The notes below the pieces were generated by a model. That model had not been told where the DNA came from and ran no database searches. It was given only the letters and a program-made list of their open reading frames with translations. A stretch of 64,000 nucleotides of DNA from Poritiphilus sp965212595 (GTDB lineage: Bacteria; Bacteroidota; Bacteroidia; Flavobacteriales; Flavobacteriaceae), in assembly GCA_965212595.1 (NCBI GenBank), contig CBDBVE010000001.1:62001-126000 (forward strand). Reading direction: 5' to 3'. Below are positions 1-8,776 of this stretch, piece after piece (position 1 is the first letter of the stretch; each line of letters begins with the position of its first letter). A program made the position numbers and the translations under genes.

Positions 1-489
1 TACGTAGTCATCGCCATCTGAAACGATAGAGGTTTCAATATTGGTGGCATCGGATGAAGCCACATCGGGCTCGGTCATTAAGAATGCCGATCTAATCTTT
101 CCTTCCAAAAGAGGATTTAACCATTGGGCTTGTTGTTGTGGGGTGCCATATTTTGCCAATACTTCCATGTTGCCGGTATCAGGGGCGCTACAATTGAACA
201 CCTCAGAGGACCACAGTATTCTACCCATAATTTCAGCCAGCGGTGCATATTCCAAATTAGTCAGTCCTGGGCTAAGATCACCGTAACTTTTGGGTAAGAA
301 CAAGTTCCAAAGCCCAGAATTTCTTGCCTTTTCTTTCAAGGTTTCAAGGCCAGGCCATTTCTTCCAGAGATTGGCCGGGTTGTTGTGAAAGGCCACAACT
401 TCTTCCTCAACGGGTTTTAAATTTTCGGCTATAAAGCCTTTTAATTTTTCCTGAAGGGCAATCGATTTTTCGCTGTACTCAAAATTCAT
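1..489 (-). CDS. Acyl-CoA dehydrogenase, N-terminal part (runs off window)
   Basis: The reading frame starts with an ATG at 489-487 and stays open to base 1, giving the first 163 residues of a longer protein. It begins MNFEYSEKSIALQEKL and contains YGTPQQQAQWLNPLLEGKIRS followed by FLMTEPDVASSDATNIE. This last stretch is the flavin/substrate-contact motif of the ACAD10/ACAD11-like branch of acyl-CoA dehydrogenases, soluble FAD enzymes that make the alpha,beta double bond in fatty acyl-CoA. The C-terminal half with the catalytic base lies outside the window, so substrate length cannot be judged. It begins 13 bp after the stop of the SDR gene on the same strand and is probably cotranscribed with that gene and the larger acyl-CoA dehydrogenase upstream. 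Confidence 0.85.
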   Translation of the reverse strand, partial: MNFEYSEKSIALQEKLKGFIAENLKPVEEEVVAFHNNPANLWKKWPGLETLKEKARNSGLWNLFLPKSYGDLSPGLTNLEYAPLAEIMGRILWSSEVFNCSAPDTGNMEVLAKYGTPQQQAQWLNPLLEGKIRSAFLMTEPDVASSDATNIETSIVSDGDDYV

Positions 490-502
490 TCTACCTCTTT
501 TT

Positions 503-1279
503 TCATCCAGAGATTAAATATCCACCATCGGCTGTATATACACCTCCTGTCATATAGGAGCCTGCATCTGAAGCTAATAGCATTACAACTCCTGCCATCT
601 CATCGGGCTCGGCTACTCTTCCCAGAGGTAACACATCATTATAGCCTTTGACAAGGGTTTCGTTTGACCAAAGGCTTTCGCTAAATTTTGTTTTTATAAG
701 GCCCGGACAAACGACATTAGAACGGATACCATAACGCCCCCACTCTTTAGCCTGATTTTTGGTTAACATAATCAGGGCCGATTTTGTGACACTATACAAA
801 CCAAGGCGAAATCCAGGATGAACTCCTTCTACCGAAGATATATTGATAATACTACCTCCGCCAATGCTTTTCATATGTGGCTGCACTAAATTTGAAAGTA
901 ACCAGGGTGCCTTGACATTTACATTCATTATTTTGTCGAAAACGGCCTCATCCGAGCCTTCTAAAGGTCCGTAATAGGGGTTAATTGCCGCATTATTCAC
1001 TAAGACATCTATTCGCCCGTAGCGTTCCATTGTCCTGGCAATAAGCGCCTGGCGTTGTTCCTGATCACCTATATGACATTGAACGCCGATAGCATCGAGA
1101 CCCTTTGCAACAAACTCCCCGGCCACAATATCAACAGCTTCCTGTTTTCTGCTGCTGATCACTACACTTGCGCCACACTCGGCAAGACCCTGGGCAATTG
1201 ATTTGCCAATTCCCTTGCTGGATCCTGTGACAATGGCGACCTTCCCCTTCAGCTCAAACTTTGATTTTATACTACTCAT
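503..1279 (-). CDS. SDR family NAD(P)-dependent oxidoreductase
   Basis: A 258-residue classical short-chain dehydrogenase/reductase of normal length. It has the cofactor motif TGSSKGIG (residues 18-25), the NNAA motif (95-98), a catalytic serine near 149, and YSVTK (162-166) supplying the Tyr and Lys. It is a soluble NAD(P)H enzyme acting on an alcohol or ketone. Its sequence resembles gluconate 5-dehydrogenase and 3-ketoacyl-reductase-like SDRs, but the substrate cannot be read off. It lies between two acyl-CoA dehydrogenase genes on the same strand, 39 bp after the first, so a role in fatty-acid or acyl-CoA turnover is the reasonable inference. Confidence 0.9.
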   Translation of the reverse strand: MSSIKSKFELKGKVAIVTGSSKGIGKSIAQGLAECGASVVISSRKQEAVDIVAGEFVAKGLDAIGVQCHIGDQEQRQALIARTMERYGRIDVLVNNAAINPYYGPLEGSDEAVFDKIMNVNVKAPWLLSNLVQPHMKSIGGGSIINISSVEGVHPGFRLGLYSVTKSALIMLTKNQAKEWGRYGIRSNVVCPGLIKTKFSESLWSNETLVKGYNDVLPLGRVAEPDEMAGVVMLLASDAGSYMTGGVYTADGGYLISG

Positions 1280-1318
1280 ATTTTGCTAATTAAGGTATTT
1301 GGAAATACCCCTTTTGGT

Positions 1319-3130
1319 TTAACTAAAAATCTTTTTCCCGCTATTTAAAGTCAATGCATGGGAATCCATCAAAACTTCGGCCAGGGCAGTTGTTTTTGGC
1401 AATTCATATTTAAAATAAAATTGCATGGCATGGATCTTAGACTCGTAGAATTCGTCGCTATAGTTTTTGTTAGCTGTAACAAGGGCGTTTTGTGCTACTG
1501 AGGCGATATCAAGCCACAGCCATCCAATAAGGATATTGCCAAAAAACTCCATAAAAGGAGTGGCATCGGCCAAAAAACGTTCGTAATCCCCTTGCATCGC
1601 AAATGCCATAAGTGATTGCAATACTTTTTGGGTTAATTCGAGTTTCGTTCCAAGTTTTTGCGCATACGGAGCCAAAGATTCATGAGCTATTGCGGCTTTA
1701 ATTGAAGCCTGTATTTCTTCCGAAAGAAGTTGAAGCGCCTTGCCATTATCCATCGTAATTTTTCTACCCAAAAGGTCGAGAGACTGAATACCAGTTGTGC
1801 CTTCATATATTGCCGCGATCCTAATATCACGCAAATATTGCTGAAGGATATAGTCTGAGCAAAAACCATAACCGCCTAGTACCTGAACACCATTATTTAC
1901 AGACGTAATGCCCATTTCGGAGGGATAGGTTTTGGCTACGGGGGTAACGATCTCTAGCAGCAACCTGTATTTCTCCCTTTCCTCAGCATCAGGAAGCGAT
2001 TGTGATAGGTCGTGATATCTTGAAGCCAGGAAAATAAGACTCAAAGAACCCTCTGTGATCACCTTTTGCAACAACAGCATCCTGCGAACGTCTGGGTGAT
2101 TGATGATCAAAGTTTGCTCTTCGGTTGCATCTTTTTTACCTCCCCGAGTTAACTTTCTACCCTGCGGTCTTTCTTTGGCATAGTTTAAGGAGGCGTGATA
2201 GGCTGCAGTGGCAATCGCAGCGGCACCACGGCCAACTGCAATTCTGGCGCCGTTCATCATTAAAAACATATATTTCAAACCTTGATTGGCCTCTCCAACC
2301 AACCAAGCTGTACAATCATCTTTATCTCCAAAAAAGAGGTGGGTAGTACAATAGCCTTTTTGCCCCATCTTTTGAAAATCAGCAACCGTCGTTACATCAT
2401 TGGAGATCAATGAACCATCCTCGCCTGGCCTGTTTTTGGGCACTACAAATAATGATATCCCCTTCGTACCTGCGGGTGCTCCCTTAATACGAGCCAAGAC
2501 CAGATGAACAATATTTTCTGCCCCCTGGTAGTCTCCTGCCGATATAAAGATCTTCTGCCCATGAATTTTATACGCCTTTCCTGCTGGCTCGGCAGATGTC
2601 ACAATATCTGATAAGGAGCTGCCTGCCTGAGGTTCTGTAAGGCACATAGTGCCTCCCCAATCTCCGCTTAGCATTTTAGGTACATAAGTATCATTGAGTT
2701 TTTTATTGCCAAAATGAACTATGAGCTCGGCAGCGCCCACTGTCAGCCCAATATAACCGGGCAAATGATTGTTGGCTGCTTCCTGAATAAAAGCTGAGGC
2801 ATTTATAAGCATTGTGGGCATCTGCATACCACCAGCCTCGTAGCTAAAGGGGCCCGAAAGGAAACCCATTTCGCCGCCGGCTTTCATATATTTTTTTACC
2901 TGCGGATGAACTACGATTTCCCCGTCTTTAAAATGGGCCGGAGATTCATCCATTTCCTTAAAAAATGGAAACATCTCCTTATCCGCAAAATCCTTAACGG
3001 CGTTCAACATCAACTCAACCGAGTCATGATCATAGTCGGCATATCTTTCCAGATCTAAAATATCATTTAGTCCATGCGTATCGTAAAGTAAAAATTTTAG
3101 TGTTTCTAAATCTACATATTGGCTTGCCAT
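1319..3130 (-). CDS. Acyl-CoA dehydrogenase with C-terminal extension
   Basis: A 603-residue FAD-dependent acyl-CoA dehydrogenase, longer than the usual 380-400 residues because of an N-terminal lid and a C-terminal helical extension (AcdhC type), as in proteobacterial long-chain enzymes. MCLTEPQAGSSLSDI is the flavin-binding motif in the middle domain. IYEGTTGIQSLDLLGRK near residue 440 carries the catalytic glutamate region. It catalyses the first step of beta-oxidation. The gene heads a run with the SDR and the second acyl-CoA dehydrogenase. A Crp-like regulator lies upstream on the same strand, and the 9-bp word AGGTAGTAC occurs 36 bp upstream of this start. Confidence 0.9.
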   Translation of the reverse strand: MASQYVDLETLKFLLYDTHGLNDILDLERYADYDHDSVELMLNAVKDFADKEMFPFFKEMDESPAHFKDGEIVVHPQVKKYMKAGGEMGFLSGPFSYEAGGMQMPTMLINASAFIQEAANNHLPGYIGLTVGAAELIVHFGNKKLNDTYVPKMLSGDWGGTMCLTEPQAGSSLSDIVTSAEPAGKAYKIHGQKIFISAGDYQGAENIVHLVLARIKGAPAGTKGISLFVVPKNRPGEDGSLISNDVTTVADFQKMGQKGYCTTHLFFGDKDDCTAWLVGEANQGLKYMFLMMNGARIAVGRGAAAIATAAYHASLNYAKERPQGRKLTRGGKKDATEEQTLIINHPDVRRMLLLQKVITEGSLSLIFLASRYHDLSQSLPDAEEREKYRLLLEIVTPVAKTYPSEMGITSVNNGVQVLGGYGFCSDYILQQYLRDIRIAAIYEGTTGIQSLDLLGRKITMDNGKALQLLSEEIQASIKAAIAHESLAPYAQKLGTKLELTQKVLQSLMAFAMQGDYERFLADATPFMEFFGNILIGWLWLDIASVAQNALVTANKNYSDEFYESKIHAMQFYFKYELPKTTALAEVLMDSHALTLNSGKKIFS

Positions 3131-3233
3131 AGTACAATTTAATCTTTAGAATTTAATGTTTTTCAAGGTAGTACTATTTAGCCCGAAAATCATTAAACTG
3201 GTTTAATAAAGCAGTATTAAAGAAGAAAGTTGA

Positions 3234-3875
3234 TCAGGCTCTGCCCAATCTCCGTCGAATTTTGGAAAGCCCTACTGGCGTGAGTCCCAAATATGAAGCA
3301 ATAAGGTATTGAGGCGCTCTTTGTAAAATATCCGGTCTTTTTTCCAGCAATCGCAAGTATCGCTCTTCGTTGCTACGGCTACTCAGGCGTTCTATACGGG
3401 TAAAAGACTTCATAAAAGCCTCCTGCATAGATAATCTCCCAAATCTTTCCAATTGATGCGACCTTTCAAAGGAGCTTTCGGCATCGGCTTTCTTTATGGC
3501 GTATACCGTAGAATCTTCCAAGGCCTTTAAATAATACTTTGATGGTGTACCCCTTACATAGGCAAGTAAATCGGTAAAAAAGATGTTTTCCGTATAAAAC
3601 TCCAGTACTTTTATTTCACCCTCTTCCATCTTGTAGTAATAGATACACCCTGCATCTAAATAATAGAAGTGGTTGACATACTGATCCGGAACGCATAATG
3701 TTTCACCTTTTTTAAGCTGAATTTGCTCATAGAACTTTAACTCATTATTTAAAAGCCCCTCATCTACATGGGTATATGAAAGGATTTTACTTTTGAGCTT
3801 TTTTAGATGTTCCACCCGGCCTATATTGATTTGAGATAAAATGGTATATATCGCTAGATCTTTAAATATATACAT
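3234..3875 (-). CDS. Crp/Fnr family transcriptional regulator
   Basis: A 213-residue protein with an N-terminal cyclic-nucleotide-binding-like beta-roll (about residues 35-140) and a C-terminal helix-turn-helix. The end of the protein, YLIASYLGLTPVGLSKIRRRLG, is the short winged-helix ending typical of Flavobacteriia Crp-like regulators. No cAMP-contact residues can be identified with confidence, and in this phylum the ligand is generally unknown. It lies just upstream of the acyl-CoA dehydrogenase gene on the same strand, so control of that operon is plausible but not shown. Confidence 0.85.
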   Translation of the reverse strand: MYIFKDLAIYTILSQINIGRVEHLKKLKSKILSYTHVDEGLLNNELKFYEQIQLKKGETLCVPDQYVNHFYYLDAGCIYYYKMEEGEIKVLEFYTENIFFTDLLAYVRGTPSKYYLKALEDSTVYAIKKADAESSFERSHQLERFGRLSMQEAFMKSFTRIERLSSRSNEERYLRLLEKRPDILQRAPQYLIASYLGLTPVGLSKIRRRLGRA

Positions 3876-3967
3876 TTTACAAAAATTCTAGGCTGTACTA
3901 CCTAGGCAATACTGTGAATCGAAATTTAAGAAGTCAAAACCGAGTCCTGTCCCTATAACATTGATTT

Positions 3968-5674
3968 TTATTTTATTTTCTCGAACCAGAGGTTGCGGAT
4001 CGCGTAATTTTTAACAAAGAACCCGTTAATTTTTCCTTTTTCATCGGTACTAAAATCTATACTTCGCATAACCCTGCCGCTGGCGGAAAATAGTGTTTGC
4101 CTTATTGGTATAAAACTGATATCACCAGTTTTAATATTGCTCAATATTAAGCTGTTTTTATCTGGTCTGGCCTCAAAAACAGTATTGTATTCTTTATTAA
4201 GATAGGTGCCGCTGAAGTTATTGGCCAATTCCTCTTCGGTAAATTTTATAGGTTTATACTTTTCAAAAATTATCGGCTCTGCACCATAATACTGGTATTC
4301 CATGGTGGCTGCTCCCTCTTCTGGAAATACGATGTAAATCTTGTCATCGAACTCCACTTTCATTTGAAATGTATTTTCGGATAATGGAATCAAAGGAGAT
4401 TCAAAGCCATTGGTTCTTACATAGCGAAGCGTGTCATTTTTTACCTTTATTTCCCGGCTTAACTCGCCTAGCTGATCCCAATATTGTCCTTCAAAACCTT
4501 GAAGTTTTTTAAGGGATAAGGATTTTGTCTTAATTGTATTGAAATCTACCGTCTCAGGTTCGGTAAAATGCGCTGCAAGAATGTTATGTGCGGCTATGAC
4601 CCCTAAATAGCCGTTATAACCATCGCCAGTATTGCTCAGTGCTATCGCTGTATAGTTCTGACCTGGAAATTTAAAGATTGAACTGTCATGTCCACCCAGG
4701 CTTCCGGTACTATAGGTTGAGAAAAGGCCTCGTTCTTTATGCCCGTATAGTTGGCCTAGCGTAAGCTCTCCATAGGCTGTGTTGTTTTTTCTACCATTGG
4801 AAAGTGCGACTGGGGTGTCCATTAAATGATTTATATTCTTGGTAGTTTCATTGGACTTGCTAAGGTGATTTTCCCAAAGGATTAGGTCATCGATACACGA
4901 ATAAATGTTGTTCATTCCCAAAACCGTGTTTCCCGAGTTATTTAGTACGGTTTGCTCATTGCGATTTGCATAGGACCTGGCAATATCTTTTATTAAAATG
5001 TTCAGATCTTCAACTACAATTGTATTTGTCATCCCTATGGGGGCAAAAACCTCCTCTTCCATGTATGCCTTAAATGATTTCCCGCTAACATTACCTATCA
5101 ATGTTGCTAGCAAGGCGAAATTGGTGTTTGCCGCGGCATAGTCCGTACCTGGGGTAAACGCCAGTTTTTCTTGAAGCGATACTAATTTTAAAACATCTTG
5201 TTGGGTAAATGCATCGGTGTCTTGCCATCCGCAAAGAGACCTTAGAAGTTGATAGTCATAGAGTCCGCTTGAATGGCTTATCAGATCCTTTACGCTAACC
5301 ACCTCGGGCAGGTTGCTGAGCTCTTTTATGTATTTACCAGCATTGTCTTCTAGTGATAGTTTTCCTTCTACGACAAGCTTTAACAAACCATAGGAAGTAA
5401 AGTGCATAGACAACTGCGCTAAATTGAACCGGGTTTGCGATGTAATGGGTTTTTCATTTTCAATATCTGCCGCTCCGCAATTTTTCCTGTAAATCACCTT
5501 TCCATCTTTAACTATGGCAAATGCTACGCCCGGCGTATTGGGGTGTTGCCACTCCTCAAACAATTGCTCTATCCGCTGTTCCAGGTCTTTATCGAGCAAT
5601 ATTACCTCCTGTGAGTTTCCTTTGAATGTTAATAAGAAACAGATAACAAGGAGGCTGAACCTTAATTTTTTCAT
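3968..5674 (-). CDS. Beta-lactamase-fold (serine hydrolase-like) protein lacking catalytic residues
   Basis: A 568-residue exported protein with a signal peptide (MKKLRFSLLVICFLLTFKGNSQ) and a class C beta-lactamase/penicillin-binding fold. Conserved landmarks include HSSGLYDY near residue 135. The catalytic motifs are degenerate. Where active relatives have SxxK (as in IASVSKQFT), this protein reads LAQLSMHFT, putting Gln87 and Met90 at the Ser and Lys positions. The YxN motif reads AAN (181-183), and the H-x-G region reads STGSLGG. The C-terminal 200 residues form the extra domain often seen behind this fold in Bacteroidota. It is probably periplasmic and non-hydrolytic; a binding or sensing role is an inference. 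Compare the intact serine hydrolase at 45592-46674. Confidence 0.8.
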   Translation of the reverse strand: MKKLRFSLLVICFLLTFKGNSQEVILLDKDLEQRIEQLFEEWQHPNTPGVAFAIVKDGKVIYRKNCGAADIENEKPITSQTRFNLAQLSMHFTSYGLLKLVVEGKLSLEDNAGKYIKELSNLPEVVSVKDLISHSSGLYDYQLLRSLCGWQDTDAFTQQDVLKLVSLQEKLAFTPGTDYAAANTNFALLATLIGNVSGKSFKAYMEEEVFAPIGMTNTIVVEDLNILIKDIARSYANRNEQTVLNNSGNTVLGMNNIYSCIDDLILWENHLSKSNETTKNINHLMDTPVALSNGRKNNTAYGELTLGQLYGHKERGLFSTYSTGSLGGHDSSIFKFPGQNYTAIALSNTGDGYNGYLGVIAAHNILAAHFTEPETVDFNTIKTKSLSLKKLQGFEGQYWDQLGELSREIKVKNDTLRYVRTNGFESPLIPLSENTFQMKVEFDDKIYIVFPEEGAATMEYQYYGAEPIIFEKYKPIKFTEEELANNFSGTYLNKEYNTVFEARPDKNSLILSNIKTGDISFIPIRQTLFSASGRVMRSIDFSTDEKGKINGFFVKNYAIRNLWFEKIK

Positions 5675-5762
5675 AGTACGAATTTGAATACAAGGGTATC
5701 CTATTTGTGTTTCAAAAAGATGTCGGGTAATAAATCAGGAGTCCTGAATTACACTTCAGGAA

Positions 5763-6818
5763 TTATGCGCTTCTATCTATTATGGATTTTCGGAACTGTG
5801 CCGGAGTTGTACCGGCATGCTTCCTAAAGGCTGCATAAAAGGCCGATTTAGAATTAAAACCACAATCGTATCCTATGGTTTCAAAGGAAAGATTAAGGTT
5901 TTCTCTGATGGAGTTTTGCGCGGCAAGAATGCGTTTTTCATTCAGGTAATTAGAAAAACTAACATTCATATTATCATTCAGGAGCAAAGACAATTTGTTG
6001 GGTAAGATTTTTAGGCTATTGGCCACCTTAGGCATAGTGAGGTTGGCATCTCTAAACAATTCGTCTTCTCCCATTAACTTATCAAGCTTTTTAATTAGTA
6101 AAAGGGCGTTCTGGCTGCTAATGCGTTTCTCCCGCTTCCTTGGAACATTAAGAAATAAAAGCTCGTTGCGTTTTTTGGCAAACAAGAGAAGTAACCCAAG
6201 CAGGTAAAAAAGAAAGGAAAAGGACAACGCGCCAACAATATAGGAAGTGTAGTAACCGGTATTAAAGGCAATACAAATTATAAGGTTACCAAAGTAGATG
6301 CTTAAAAGCCATAACTTAAATGAGGGCATGCCTTTTTTGGCATTCCGTATTTTGTAATAGTTCTTCCAAATAATATAGCCAGCGGCTATCAGGTAAACAA
6401 TCCATTGAACGTAAATAAATTGAATGAACCAACTGCCCCACAAGTCCTCGTAGGTGCTTCTTGGAAATGCCAGAAACAAAACTAACGCAATAGGTATTAA
6501 AAATGCGAAATGGATCTTTAACTCTTTGTTTATTTTATGGTCTACTTCCAGAGCAGACTTTATGTAGAAATAGCAAAGCGGACCAATAAACCAACAGGCA
6601 AAAAGGCCTAGCTGGATATAGACATCAGCCAGGTTATAAACAAAATAGTAGAAAACAGATTTACCCACCCTAACACTCAAAGCAAGCAGTAACAACCCAA
6701 GAAATCTATGGCTTTTATGCCTTGGTTTGGCGTAGAAAAGAAAATACATCCCAATTAATAGTCCGTTAAATGCCCCCAGGGCACTGAAGAAAAAAAGCAA
6801 TTGAGATTGTATGTCCAT
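5763..6818 (-). CDS. AraC family regulator with multi-pass membrane N-terminus
   Basis: The 351-residue product has about seven hydrophobic helices in the first 220 residues. A cytoplasmic AraC/XylS double helix-turn-helix follows, ending in KSAFYAAFRKHAGTTPAQFRKS. This 7TM-AraC layout is common in Flavobacteriia and suggests a membrane-bound sensor-regulator; the signal is unknown. I place the start at the ATG at 6818-6816. An in-frame TTG at 6845 would add nine residues. It is transcribed divergently from a decayed SDR gene at 7003. Between them lies a pair of 21-bp direct repeats (6906-6947), the arrangement AraC proteins bind. Confidence 0.85.
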   Translation of the reverse strand: MDIQSQLLFFFSALGAFNGLLIGMYFLFYAKPRHKSHRFLGLLLLALSVRVGKSVFYYFVYNLADVYIQLGLFACWFIGPLCYFYIKSALEVDHKINKELKIHFAFLIPIALVLFLAFPRSTYEDLWGSWFIQFIYVQWIVYLIAAGYIIWKNYYKIRNAKKGMPSFKLWLLSIYFGNLIICIAFNTGYYTSYIVGALSFSFLFYLLGLLLLFAKKRNELLFLNVPRKREKRISSQNALLLIKKLDKLMGEDELFRDANLTMPKVANSLKILPNKLSLLLNDNMNVSFSNYLNEKRILAAQNSIRENLNLSFETIGYDCGFNSKSAFYAAFRKHAGTTPAQFRKSIIDRSA

Positions 6819-6905
6819 GAGTGGGTGAATACTTATAGTATTCAAAAATAAAAATTCTCAGAATTAAGCAATGGCGCAATAGCAAATCTTAAAAACTATA
6901 AATCA

Positions 6906-6947
6906 GTAAAATATATTCGAGCTTCTGTAAAATATATACGTGCTCCA
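6906..6947. promoter_or_regulatory. Tandem 21-bp direct repeat, probable AraC-type operator
   Basis: Two head-to-tail 21-bp units (6906-6926 and 6927-6947) match at 17 of 21 positions. Both begin GTAAAATATAT and share CG and GCT at fixed positions after that. AraC-family dimers bind direct repeats one or two helical turns apart, and 21 bp is the spacing of classical AraC half-sites. The pair sits between the divergent 7TM-AraC gene and the SDR remnant. Confidence 0.6.
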
Positions 6948-7002
6948 GATATCATGAGTCTAATTTTGCCATGTAATTAATTGACAATAGAAATTTAAAA
7001 TC

Positions 7003-7161
7003 ATGAAAAACGTAGCATTAATAACAGGGGCACTTAGTGCCATAGGCAACGATCTTGTGCGAATTGATGCCGAAAACGGCAGTGACTCAGTCCTCGTTGC
7101 GGGGCGACTAAAAAAACCCCAATTGAAACAAATAAGGAAAATGCAAGCAGTTAATGATTAA
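7003..7161 (+). pseudogene. Truncated short-chain dehydrogenase remnant
   Basis: An ATG at 7003 opens a 52-residue frame beginning MKNVALITGALSAIGNDLVR and continuing through SVLVAGRLKK to a stop at 7159-7161. The start is clearly that of a classical SDR, whose usual form is VALITGASSGIGKELAR, but the glycine motif has decayed (TGALSAIGN). The protein ends after about one fifth of the family length, and nothing downstream continues the Rossmann fold, so it is probably what an internal deletion left behind. Its position opposite a 7TM-AraC gene suggests it was that regulator's target. Confidence 0.65.
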
Positions 7162-7188
7162 TTTTAACAAAACCGAAGCGCTAAGCTT

Positions 7189-8097
7189 ATGAATGATATT
7201 CTAAACATAAAATCTATAGCAGAGGCGAATAAGCTCTTTGGGATGCCGCTACCTCAACATCCATTGGTTTCGGTTATGTGGGCAAAAGACCTGCCAGATT
7301 TTAGTCTGTACGAAGGGGTAAGGATCAACACCAATTTGTTTGCTGTTTCTTTTAAAGACGGGATTATCGGTTCTATGGGCTATGGTCGTAACTCTTATGA
7401 TTTCACTGAGGGTACTATGGTATTTTCAAAGCCCGGGCAAGTCTTGACAATGGAGGAAAAAAAGGTGGAAGACGGTGCTAAAGGCTGGATGTTGGTTTTT
7501 CATCCTGATCTGATCAGAAAATCAGAGTTAGGAAAAGCCATTGATAACTATTCGTTTTTTGATTACGAGGTTCATGAAGCACTACACCTATCTGATGATG
7601 AAAAAGTCATACTTACAGAATTGGTGCAAAAAATTGAAGTTGAGATCAATCAAAACATTGACAAACACAGCCAAAAACTCATCATCACCAATATCGAACT
7701 TATCTTAGACTATTGCCATCGTTATTATGACCGTCAGTTCTATGTTCGCACAAATTTACACCAGGATCACATCAGTGACTTCGAGCAGCTTTTAAAAGGA
7801 TATTTCTCCTCAGAAAAGCCTTTAGAATTGGGATTGCCTACGGTCAAATACTGTGGAGAGGCATTGCATATGTCTCCGAATTATTTGAGTGATTTACTTA
7901 GAAAAGAAACGGGAAAATCTGCCAAAGACCATATCAATACATTTATCGTAAACAGAGCTAAAAACGAACTTCTCGGAAGCACCAGCGCCATAAGTGAAAT
8001 CGCTTACCATCTCGGATTTGAATACCCGCAACACTTTAGCAAACTATTTAAGTCCAAGACCGGTATGAGTCCGGCTAAATACAGAGGATTAAACTAA
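7189..8097 (+). CDS. AraC family transcriptional regulator
   Basis: A soluble 302-residue regulator. The first 190 residues form a cupin-like sensing domain with no membrane helices. The C-terminal 100 residues carry two helix-turn-helix motifs, ending in YPQHFSKLFKSKTGMSPAKYRGLN. The start is the ATG at 7189, 27 bp after the SDR remnant. In flavobacteria this regulator type commonly sits beside SDR or NAD(P)-binding oxidoreductase genes. Here the next gene starts one base after its stop, so the two are surely cotranscribed. Confidence 0.88.
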   Translation: MNDILNIKSIAEANKLFGMPLPQHPLVSVMWAKDLPDFSLYEGVRINTNLFAVSFKDGIIGSMGYGRNSYDFTEGTMVFSKPGQVLTMEEKKVEDGAKGWMLVFHPDLIRKSELGKAIDNYSFFDYEVHEALHLSDDEKVILTELVQKIEVEINQNIDKHSQKLIITNIELILDYCHRYYDRQFYVRTNLHQDHISDFEQLLKGYFSSEKPLELGLPTVKYCGEALHMSPNYLSDLLRKETGKSAKDHINTFIVNRAKNELLGSTSAISEIAYHLGFEYPQHFSKLFKSKTGMSPAKYRGLN

Positions 8098-8098
8098 G

Positions 8099-8764
8099 AT
8101 GAAAAAAGTAATTATTACAGGCGCCACAGGTATGGTTGGCAAAGGCGTTTTATTAGAGTGCTTAGACCATAAGGATATCATAGAGGTACTTGTTATAGGT
8201 AGAAGTCATTTAGGTTTTGATCATCCTAAATTAAAGGAGGTTTTATTGAAAGATTTCTCCCAACTTGAAAGGGAGGAAGACCATTTAAGGGGTTACGATG
8301 CCTGCTATTACTGCATGGGTGTTTCTGTTCTTGGCTTAAACAAAGAAAAATATACGCGTTTAACCTACCACTTTGCTAAGATATTTGCCGATGTGCTTCA
8401 CAGTTTGAATCCGGATATGGTTTTTAATTATGTATCAGGCGCAGGAACAGACAGTTCTGAGCAGGGAAAGACAATGTGGGCAAGGGTAAAAGGTAAAACA
8501 GAAAACTATATCCTCTCTAAAGGATTTAAAGATGCATATTGTTTCAGGCCAGGAATGATCATCCCAGAAAGAGGTATTAAATCAAAAACAGGCTGGTACA
8601 ATGCCATTTATGTATTGATGAGACCATTTTTTCCACTTTTTAAAAAATCAAAAAACATCACAACCACCACTAATGTCGGACTTGCGATGATCCATACTTT
8701 GCTTCATCCTTCAGAACTAAAACACCTGGAAAACAAAAATATCAATGCCTTGGCACAAAATTAA
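8099..8764 (+). CDS. NAD(P)-binding Rossmann-fold protein (epimerase/NmrA-like)
   Basis: A 221-residue single-domain protein with a GATGMVGKG nucleotide-binding loop near the N-terminus, of the extended/atypical SDR type. A YxxxK pair is not clear; the central YNYVSGAG-like segment fills the active-site region, so catalysis is uncertain. Its start follows the AraC stop by one base, and the membrane-anchored metallo-hydrolase gene starts 12 bp downstream, giving a three-gene operon. Such proteins are often annotated as epimerases, but no substrate can be assigned. Confidence 0.8.
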   Translation: MKKVIITGATGMVGKGVLLECLDHKDIIEVLVIGRSHLGFDHPKLKEVLLKDFSQLEREEDHLRGYDACYYCMGVSVLGLNKEKYTRLTYHFAKIFADVLHSLNPDMVFNYVSGAGTDSSEQGKTMWARVKGKTENYILSKGFKDAYCFRPGMIIPERGIKSKTGWYNAIYVLMRPFFPLFKKSKNITTTTNVGLAMIHTLLHPSELKHLENKNINALAQN

Positions 8765-8776
8765 CCCTACACTGTT

